Below, piece by piece: positions 56,481 to 64,000 of a DNA stretch of 64,000 nt (positions are counted from its first letter, which is position 1; each line of letters starts with the position of its first letter). The notes beneath the pieces were generated by a model. It ran no database searches and was not told the DNA's origin. It saw nothing but the letters and a program-made list of their open reading frames with translations. The translations under genes were made by a program, and so were the position numbers. Where the stretch lies: assembly GCA_905331475.1 (NCBI GenBank), contig CAJNYU010003930.1, positions 55,804 to 119,803 of the forward strand, read 5' to 3'. The DNA comes from Rotaria socialis (Eukaryota > Rotifera > Eurotatoria > Philodinida > Philodinidae).

Positions 56481-57194
56481 ATGTTTCCATCTCATAGTCA
56501 TCACTTGAAAGGCGATGTTTGTTTAACTCGTCCACCATATCGTGATGGCAAAAAATTACGCGCTGTCAAAGTTTACACCATAGCTCAAGAATCGAAATAT
56601 CTTCTTGTACAAAATATTCCATCGGTCCGCGGAGTTATCGAACAACTACTACCCTATTTTAGTCAATATGGAAAACTTGAACAATATTGGAGATTAGATG
56701 GATACGAACGAATAGATTCAAGTACTGATGATGCATTTTTTGATACAGTGTTAATTAAATTTCTACAGATACAACAAGCACGTTATGCTAAATTTCGTTT
56801 GGATGACATTAATTTTATGGGATCAAATTTGCATATATGTTATGCACCGGAATGTGAAAATGTTGATGATTTAAGAGAGAAATTTAATGAACGAAGAACG
56901 ATTGTACAACGTAAAGGTCTAATGAATAAATATGCAAAAGGAAGAAAACGATCCATCAGTATTCTTGGACAAAAACTACCCAAGAAACAATCGACATTTA
57001 TGTATCAACAATCTACTCTTATTCCAAAGGAGCATTCCGATGCTGTAAATACAACTGAATCTTCATCGGCGAAATCATTTGAACGAACAACGAATGAAAT
57101 TCGTAGTAAAATACGTGAAATTGTGACGAAATCTAATTTAATTCCTCTTGCGTTACAGCGAGAGATTAAAAAGAAAAAAAGATTGCAAATATAA
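56481..57194 (+). CDS. RBM48: RBM48-type RRM protein
   Basis: Single exon as read, 237 aa. RPPYRDGKKLRAVKVYTIAQ, SKYLLVQNIP and the RRM through LLPYFSQYGKLEQY, VLIKFLQIQQARYAKFR and LHICYAPECENVDDLREKF follow the RBM48 order. The C-terminal basic helix (RSKIREIVTKSNLIP, then KKKKRLQI) also has its counterpart there. With ARMC7, RBM48 supports splicing of U12-type introns by binding U6atac, so its presence implies minor-spliceosome function. The N-terminus is a little shorter than usual and an AG lies just before the ATG, so a small upstream exon is possible. It lies 330 bp behind tropomodulin on the same strand. Confidence 0.88.
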   Translation: MFPSHSHHLKGDVCLTRPPYRDGKKLRAVKVYTIAQESKYLLVQNIPSVRGVIEQLLPYFSQYGKLEQYWRLDGYERIDSSTDDAFFDTVLIKFLQIQQARYAKFRLDDINFMGSNLHICYAPECENVDDLREKFNERRTIVQRKGLMNKYAKGRKRSISILGQKLPKKQSTFMYQQSTLIPKEHSDAVNTTESSSAKSFERTTNEIRSKIREIVTKSNLIPLALQREIKKKKRLQI

Positions 57195-57352
57195 TAATGA
57201 GATTTTTTTTCATTTTTGTTATGTATTATTTCTGTTGACTGAAATACTCATTTTTCCTCGTTAAAAAAAGTGATATTCGATATGTGAAAATATTTTTAGC
57301 TGCTCGTTAAACTATAGGACTAATAGTGTAAAACAACAACTTTATTTTCTAG

Positions 57353-58717
57353 ATGAAGATCGTCATTGTAATTCTACTGATGCTAATCTCTCCCATTGAA
57401 CAACGTCGTTACGAGGATGACCTACGTGCACTAGATGATCTTCTAAGTAACGGGCACAAGCATAATTATCGCCCAAAGCGACCACATACCATCAATCACA
57501 TTGATGAAGTCGATCAAGATGTTCCTTCACATGACTATGAAAAACCATCTCCATCGCGATGGAAAGTTCTTGATGAAAACGATGATGCTGGCGAAGAATC
57601 ATCTCCTTCGCATAAGAAAGTTCTTGATGAAAACGATGATGCTGGCGAAGAATCATCTCCATCGCATAAGAAAGTTCTTGATGAAAACGATGATGCTGGC
57701 GAAGAATCATCTCCATCGCGTAAGAAAGTTTTTGATGAAAACGATGGTGCTGGCGAAGAGTCTAACAATAATGACGACGACAATCGATTAATTCCAGCCA
57801 AAACTAATGTAGATGATTCATCTGATAAATCTTCGTGTGTTAGCACATACGATGTTAGACTCGAACAATTAGTTGTAGTAAAAAATGGTGCACATATGAT
57901 AAGACATTTTCTTGTCGATAAAAGAACATTAAAGCCTAATCTTAATGTCCAAGACAGTTGTAAGACTCGTTGCTGTGAAGAAAAAACATGCGATTTAGCA
58001 ATGCTGAGCGAAAAACCTACGAACGTGAGTTACTTCTCGGTAGTTTTTAATTATTATTCGGCAATGTTCATTTCCTTCAGGACGGCTTTAAATGTTATCT
58101 ATTCGCTTGTAATGGTAGTTGTCCATTCACGTCACATCAAGATTATAAAATTATGATACCGAAAAAAAATTCCGCATACTATACAAAATCAATCATGACA
58201 AGTAGTACTATTGAAGAATCAACAGCAACTACGCGTAAGCATTGCACCATCACAATAGAAAACCCTTCAACTATTATTAATAATGAGCTTAGCGTTTTAT
58301 CCCTCTATCTTGCTTGTCTAGAAAACATATCTTTATCCTCCATTGTATGATGCACAGCTTTATAATGATTTGATGTTGAATGAAACGTGAATCGATACAG
58401 CTGTTTTAGACTTGCCGAGAGTGAAAATTTATTTTGAATTTGAGAGTTTATCAGCGAGAGAAGAGAAACTTGAATTTTATTATGTACGAATGAATAAATA
58501 CGACTTATTTTTTATTCTAGCGTTTACTGTAGTCGCAACTAAAAAAACATATTTTCGTGAAATAAGTGTTATCTTGTTGCTTGTTTTTGGTATTCTGCTA
58601 ACAATCAGTTCATTTGTTTTACTCTGTTATTATTGTCGGAAATCACGAAAAATGGGTCGGAAATTAAAAAATTATTCTGTTGACGCTGATTATTTGATCA
58701 ATGGCCTTTATCTCTAG
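57353..58717 (+). CDS. MANSC-domain single-pass membrane protein
   Basis: Exons 57353-58024, 58081-58234 and 58521-58717, 340 aa. Signal peptide MKIVIVILLMLISPIEQ. A disordered acidic region with four 18-residue repeats (VLDENDDAGEESSPSHKK) follows at about 72-143. The MANSC-type cysteine set comes next: SCKTRCCEEKTCDLAMLS, then across the intron CYLFACNGSCPF and HQDYK. After a Ser/Thr linker comes a transmembrane helix (VILLLVFGILLTISSFVLL) and a short tail ending DADYLINGLYL. MANSC proteins (LRP11, MANSC1, HAI-1 relatives) are cell-surface proteins. No Kunitz or LDLa domain is visible here. The last intron (286 bp) may hide a further exon. Confidence 0.8.
57566..57777 (+). repeat. 54-bp coding minisatellite (four units)
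   Basis: Units starting gttcttgatgaaaacgatga lie at 57566, 57620 and 57674, with a variant at 57728, exactly 54 bp apart, each encoding 18 residues. The units are nearly identical, much more alike than the surrounding sequence, so they are young or homogenised. The frame is kept on the coding strand; the antisense frames are also open by chance. Confidence 0.9.
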
Positions 58718-59939
58718 TAAAAACTAACAGTGATCTTTTAAAAAATACTCAAATACTCATACTTTCCGTACACATCACTTATAATATTTCTTTTGTGTTT
58801 TATGTGCATTTTCTATGAACATGGACACTGGCACATGACTTTGAATCAAAATTTTTGTTTTTGCCTCGTGCTTGTTCTCTACTCTTGAATCTCTAATCTT
58901 CTTTTAATAATACTGGCAAAACTAATTTTTACTAACTAATAATCTTAATTTTTTTTTTGATTATATTTATTTTTCTTTCGTTGTGTTCTAAGTACCATTG
59001 TAAAGAAAAAGCATGACTTTAGGTACTAAATATAAACAAAAAATGAAATCACGTGGCGCTTCTTGCTATTCGATTGATTCTCGAACAGGGTAGGGATGCG
59101 AAGAAATGTGTTGGGACTTATTCTTTGGAAGATTGATGTCAAATTGTTCGATGGTACGAAAAAGAATTAGGAGCGAAAGCATGTTGTTAATTTTTAGAGC
59201 TCTCTTGGCGATTTTGAACTGATCGATATCGGGAAACTAATGAAGTGATAAGCATATATTAAAGCAGAACCATGGTCTTTTTGCATATTTTACATCTGAT
59301 TAAGACAACGTTTTTGTCGAAGGTTAGCGCGTGAAATTCGGTTCAAGGTAAATAGTTTTTTTTAACGAATAGAATAACCTTCATGCATTCGTAACAAACC
59401 GGATAACCGAAGAGAGAGCGGATGATAGCGTTAGGACACTCGTCGACTCTGTATTGGTATAAATTCAAATATATGGGATTAGCAACTCTATTCCATCAGC
59501 GGTACTCTAATGAAAGAAGAATTCAGATTGACTCTTAGATATAAATGAGTGAAAATGGGCTGCACACTTTTGCGAAACACGCTCTGAGAAAAGCTTGAAA
59601 AACATAGTGCATAGATTTACGCAAATCTTCTTGTCAGACGTTTTGAAATACGATTAGCTACTTCCGATCAACTGCTTTATTATAACAGTTCTATCAGTGT
59701 ACGCAAGAAGTGATGAATAAACAAGTTCGAAAATGTATTGAAAAGAAAAAAAACAATATTCGATTTTTATGCAGACGAGTGACACTCTGCTATGCGATGT
59801 TCAAGCTGAGTGCAGACAACCAGGAGATTCAAATGCATATCGAAGTTTGGCAGATGTTTCAATGTTAAATAAAGAATGAAGTTGAAAAATTATAAGAATT
59901 CTAACTTCTTCGCTTCTATATTTACGCTATATGTTATAG
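58718..59939. other. No gene recognised
   Basis: Spacer between the MANSC gene and the mannosidase gene, both on the plus strand. It contains the first gene's 3' UTR and the second gene's promoter. No reading frame of interest, RNA gene or repeat was identified. Confidence 0.5.
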
Positions 59940-62490
59940 ATGAGCCGACGACGTTTTAATCGTCTATTGATACCGATTCTTTTTCTTGTAATGGTTTTTA
60001 TATTATATACAGTACTTGATTCAATTAGCACAAATATAGATGAACAACAAGTAATTTAAAATAGCCATGTTTTAAATTTTCATTGATTTTTATTTCCTAT
60101 AGAAATTAGGCGATCTATGGTTTAATGAACATCTCGAATCTCTTGAAGATTCTATTCGAGCTCTTGATAAAGAACTAAAGCATGCGAGTCTAAAACAACA
60201 AACGAAGCAAAATTCTGAAAATCATGAAGATAAAATAGTTCTAGAAAAGATTAAAAACGACATTGGGACGACTTTCTACAAACCTAAGAATAATCACAAT
60301 CAATGTACTTGGCAAATTTCTCCTCCAACGAATACTACATTCAATGTAGGACAATTCTATTATTTTATTCCTATAAAAATTCTCATCTATTTAATAGAGC
60401 CAACAATTATACGATAGTCTTCCATTTGACAATCCCGACGGTGGTACCTGGGCACAAGGCTACGATATTCAATATAATGCATCGCAATGGACATCAAATA
60501 AGAAATTAAAAATAATTATTATGCCTCATTCACATGCCGATCCAGGTTAACTAGACATGTTATTTTTATTTATATCGAACATTTCCTTTTCTATCCATTC
60601 TATCAGGCTGGCGTAACACATATGAAGAATATTTTGTTCATGTCGTATATCATATTCTTAATACAATGATCGACATTCTAAATATGAATAAAAAATACAG
60701 GTTTGTTTGGGCTGAAATGTCTTTTCTAAGCTTATGGTGGGATCAAGCAACACCTAAGCAACGTAATTTATTGAAAAAATTTCTAAAAAATCAACAACTT
60801 GAAATCGTTACGGGTGCTTGGGTAAGTAAATAAATAGTTTTAATATAAGATGTTGCCTCAACAGATTCGTCATGCTTCTGAAAGTTTATCTTACAACGTT
60901 TTCAGCAGTCCAATCGCTTTTGAGTTCGAATTTTATGCAGCAGATAGACCCCAATGTAGTATGAAAAAAACCCAAAAGATTAGGTGCCCATAGGTCTTCT
61001 GTCCAAAGTTATAGGCATTTTACTGGAGTTTTAGCCTATTACACAGTATATACCAAAAAAATNTAGAATTTTCTGTTCTTTTGGGACCTAAATATCTCAG
61101 GAAGGAAACGGCCTTTTCGATTGAAATTTTCAGGACATTCTACTCATAAATAGACCTGCCTCTGGGGAAAATCTCAGGTCGAAATACAATCATTCGATTT
61201 TTTGGTATATACTGTGTAATAGGCTAAAACTCCAGTAAAATGCCTATAACTTTGGACAGAAGACCTATGGGCACCTAATCTTTTGGGTTTTTTTCATACT
61301 ACATTGGGGTCTATCTGCTGCACAAAGTTCGAACTCAAAAGCGATTGGACAGCTAAAAACGTTCCCGCGTTAGTCCGATCAGGATATTTAGTATGTGATT
61401 CTTCATTATTGACTTTTTAAGGTAATGAATGATGAAGCAAATACGCATTATTTCGCTATGCTCGACCAACTGATTGAAGGACATCAATTCATTGAAAATA
61501 GATTAGGTCTTTATAATTATTCACTTTCCTTAGTTTTTCGAATTTATTTTATTTTATTATTTAGGAAATATTACAGTACGAAGTGGCTGGGCTAATGATC
61601 CATTTGGTTATTCGCCAACAATGGCGTATCTATTGCAACGTTCGGGGATACAATATATGGCAATTCACAGGTAAAATTTGAAGAATAATTCAATGAAATT
61701 GTTAATATCTTTTTAGAGTGCATTATCATATAAAAAAAGCATTAGCAAAAGAAAAAAATTTGGAATTCCTATGGCAACAAACATGGGGTAAGAAAAAAAA
61801 AGATTACGGATTTTAGAAATAAATTGATGTCAACCTCCTAGATCGAACGTTGTCGACACGAATCTTCACTCACCTTCTTCCATTCAATGCTTATGATATT
61901 CCACATACATGTGGTCCGGACCCGAAAATTTGTTGTCAATTTGATTTTCTACGAGGTAGACAATCATATAAAAATTGTCCATGGGGTATAAACCCTGTAA
62001 TTATCGATGAGAAAAATATTCAAGAACGGTAAATGAAGTTTTTATTTCGATTCCTAATTAACTTTTTTTCATCTTTAGGGCAGAATTACTACTAGATCAA
62101 TATCGGAAGAAAGCTCAATTATATCGAACAAGTGCTTTATTTATTCCATTAGGTGATGATTTTCGATTCAGAACAATAGAAGAAGCTAAACTTCAATTTG
62201 ACAATTATGATAAATTATTTACATACATTAACCAACAAATTCATTGGAACACACACGTAAGCTTGCTTAACAGATAATCGAGATTTCTATGATTGATTAA
62301 ATTAGATTCAATATGGCACATTAAGTGATTATTTTGCACAAGTTCTACAAGAAAAATCTCTTACGGAATTTCCGAGTTATGCTGGAGATTTTTTTACGTA
62401 TGCTGATCGTGCTGATCATTATTGGAGTGGCTATTTTACATCAAGAGCATTTTTTAAAAGAATGAATCGTATTGCCGAATCTCATCTTAG
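59940..62490 (+). CDS. Golgi alpha-mannosidase II-type GH38 enzyme, 5' part
   Basis: Ten exons: 59940-60050, 60103-60345, 60398-60545, 60607-60821, 61422-61506, 61565-61670, 61717-61787, 61842-62028, 62079-62256 and 62306-62490, about 510 aa. A type II anchor ([18 protein letters not shown]) follows a short basic N-terminus. The GH38 domain has [57 protein letters not shown] (the Asp is the nucleophile), [18 protein letters not shown] and [20 protein letters not shown]. Known enzymes usually have HNDPGW and AIDPFGHS, so these sites vary slightly. The frame ends at a donor (AG|GTGAAG at 62491) in phase 2. The mid and C-terminal domains (roughly another 500 residues) are not found downstream within the window. 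The gene is either interrupted by the transposon at 62693 or continues beyond 64000. Confidence 0.9.
60895..61363. mobile_element. Near-perfect palindromic (foldback) element in intron 4 of the mannosidase gene
   Basis: The arms at 60895-61060 and 61200-61363 are almost exact reverse complements over about 165 bp (shared words tagaccccaatgtagtatg, agattaggtgcccatagg, ctccagtaaaatgcc). They enclose a loop of about 140 bp. The only ambiguous base of the window (n at 61063) lies at the arm/loop border, which suggests assembly trouble in the hairpin. No coding frame. A decayed partial copy is at 50130-50335, so this is a family. High arm identity implies recent insertion or arm conversion. Confidence 0.88.
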
Positions 62491-62692
62491 GTGAAGACAT
62501 AAATTTAATAAGAGTTGCTTTCGGTGTCCTCAGCGGATTCAAGATTTTTGTTTATGCTAGATCTCAGTTTCATGAGACGAGGATGAAGCTTATATCGACG
62601 CTGGCGGGAAATTAAAATTTTTTTCGCAAGCACTGATGTAATTTTCTTACTCGAGGATTTCGTCGTGAAGTTTCAATATAATTTTTATACTA

Positions 62693-63748
62693 CAGTAAAA
62701 CCTCTGTGTATGGGCAGATATATGAATTAATACATACACGGTTCTTTTTCTTCTCATCGGTCTTTGTTCTGCCAATAATAGGAGAGAGAAAAGTTAGTCC
62801 GACGTGAAAGAAAAAATAGCTCAACTATACATTTCTAATTGTGACATGGATAGTTGCAAAAAAGTGTAAACAGTTGTGCTATTTGGCATTTCTCTCCGAA
62901 ATAATAAAGGAATGGCGCCCTGTCACACTTCTGATCACGGTGTAAACGTATTGATCAGTCAATTCGTGAAGCTTGGTGAAGAAATTCCAGGGACTAATGA
63001 ATGGGGCTACAATGCAGAGAATCTATTGACCATCGAAGATGTTCAACACGATGAAGACGATAAAGGTGATGCAGTTATTCAAGAGTAGCCTCCATCGTTT
63101 ATTGATGCCCTTCACATGATCTCAACAATTTCATCTACTCGTCACTCAGAACCTCACCCAGTTCAATTATGGATTTTTTCCCCGAAAGTTTTGATTGTAA
63201 ATACGCCAATAGAAAATAGAAAATAGAAAATAAGCTTATAATGAAGAAAAAGCATCAGATGATTCGAGTAAAATATTGAAGATAGTCAAATGTTTAAAGA
63301 CTAATTAGTAATATATAAATACCCAGTTCGTGGCAGTACGGCGGGAAACGACCGGAAATTGCTGGAAGGTGAAAGCAGTATTCCGGTCGTAAATTCCTGT
63401 TTTTTTTTCCGGTGGATTTCGGTCAACTTCCAGTGCTTTCTAGCAGGAACCCATAGTAAATCATCGGGGAAAACTCCGAAAATCTTCCGACCGAAATACT
63501 GCTTCCACATTCCGGCGGCTTCCCATGTTTTCCTCCGGAACACGGCGTTTTTTCCGCATATTTCCGGTCGGTTCCTACAGCATCCGGTGACCGGAATGAT
63601 CGGCCTGGGTATGGGTACACTTTACGACTTAGCTTGCAGACAACGTATGTTTGATCTAAATCTGTAAAAACTCTGAAACGCGGGCACCTCCTTAAGATCG
63701 ATGATTTTGAAACGTTCCGTGGGTGCCCATCCAAGGGAGGTTTTACTG
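62693..63748. mobile_element. Pogo/Tigger-like DNA transposon relic
   Basis: The left end CAGTAAAACCTC (62693-62704) is matched by GAGGTTTTACTG at 63737-63748, the terminal style of pogo/Tigger elements. The left flank is TA, as expected; the right flank is AA, so the duplication is not perfect. Inside, the frame to about 63088 (LLTIEDVQHDEDD, AVIQE) runs into a stop followed by PPSFIDALHMIS, resembling the acidic C-terminus of a Tigger transposase. Most of the transposase is missing. The element lies 203 bp behind the last recognised mannosidase exon. Confidence 0.65.
63320..63611. repeat. GC-rich insert with ccggaa/ccggtc motifs inside the pogo-like relic
   Basis: About 290 bp clearly richer in G+C than the surroundings. 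The outer words tacccag (63320-63326) and ctgggta (63605-63611) are inverted. Inside, gcagtattccggtcg pairs with cgaccgaaatactgc, and ccgg-containing words recur at least eight times. It looks like a small nested foldback element of foreign composition. No coding claim is made, although both strands are largely open across it. Confidence 0.6.
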
Positions 63749-64000
63749 AATATGTGACAACAGAAGCAGAAGAGAATGTGTCCAAAACAGAAATTTATGT
63801 GTAATCCTATTGTAACTTAATTTTATTCATCATGCAATTGATGATCAATTCGGGGGCGTTTTCATCTATACATAAGCATGTAAAATAAAGATATGTCAGT
63901 TGTAATATTTTGTTACACTGAAGTATGAATCATTATTGATAGTCTGTCGAACTCAATTAATAATTTCATTTGCAAGGTCAAAAATCGAGCGATCACGTTA
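63749..64000. other. No gene recognised at the window end
   Basis: AT-rich sequence after the transposon relic. The missing 3' exons of the mannosidase are not seen here; they may lie beyond the window or be lost. Confidence 0.5.

Noticed and set aside
57492..57846. Three further open frames over the 54-bp repeat
   Set aside because: A repeat unit divisible by three keeps all frames open. Only the plus frame joins a signal peptide, the MANSC cysteines and a transmembrane helix.
63301..63785. Coding gene in the GC-rich block near the window end
   Set aside because: Both strands are open mainly because of base composition, the translations mirror inverted repeats, and no domain is visible.
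1..64000. tRNA, rRNA, spliced-leader or CRISPR-type arrays
   Set aside because: Read for B-box-like GGTTCGA words, rRNA cores and regular spacer arrays; the few GGTTCGA/GTTCAAA words lie in coding sequence or lack a cloverleaf. The 94-bp array has no alternation of constant repeats and variable spacers.

Overview
The window reads as nuclear DNA of an invertebrate animal. It is about two thirds A+T. Most of its introns are tiny (about 45-100 bp, GT-AG), and its genes are typical animal ones: tropomodulin, an RBPMS/couch potato RNA-binding protein, PIAS, gamma-tubulin complex protein 6, SIRT5, RBM48, a SPEF1-like CH-domain protein, a MANSC protein and Golgi-type alpha-mannosidase II. Compact introns, paired lineage-specific paralogs, a bacterial-type M20 hydrolase gene in decay and TGTGGG-like motifs would all fit a bdelloid rotifer. 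That assignment is inference; no species is identified.

Layout. 0.7-12.6 kb: a single-pass membrane protein gene (MinK/KCNE-like in outline), a foldback repeat, two paralogs that join a BTB/T1 domain to a Cys/Trp-rich domain (10.2-11.4 kb with a signal peptide; 3.4-4.4 kb), a third copy surviving only as a 50-bp relic at 12.5 kb, and a B-box/coiled-coil gene. Between them (about 4.64-8.08 kb) lies a highly diverged but strictly phased tandem array of about 36 units of 94 bp. 13.2-16.8 kb: a small acidic-tail protein and a PIAS SUMO ligase, both on the minus strand. 19.3-25.2 kb: the couch potato/RBPMS gene, with one long intron, an alternative or cassette exon and a conspicuous open frame beyond its TGA stop. 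25.4-25.6 kb: a decayed 3' end of the membrane-protein gene, homologous to the block beside the intact copy at 32.3-33.7 kb. 26.7-31.9 kb: the SPEF1-like gene and SIRT5.

35.4-46.8 kb: two signal-peptide, cysteine-rich, probably GPI-anchored paralogs, an M20 amidohydrolase pseudogene, a C39-like cysteine-peptidase-fold gene on the minus strand, and a small secreted-protein gene split by a 962-bp hAT-like foldback element that itself carries a 76-bp element. 46.9-58.7 kb: GCP6 (19 exons, minus) head-to-head with tropomodulin, then RBM48 and a MANSC membrane protein. 59.9-64 kb: the catalytic half of a GH38 mannosidase whose introns hold a large palindromic element and a pogo/Tigger-like relic with a GC-rich insert.

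The genes do not form one pathway. Cytoskeleton (GCP6, tropomodulin, SPEF1-like) and RNA or protein regulation (couch potato/RBPMS, RBM48, PIAS, SIRT5) are the recognisable themes. The most unusual content is the 94-bp phased array, the BTB/secreted-domain fusion, the exon-interrupting nested hAT elements and the couch potato stop-codon extension. Exon boundaries were set by hand from GT-AG sites, frame and family similarity, without transcript evidence.
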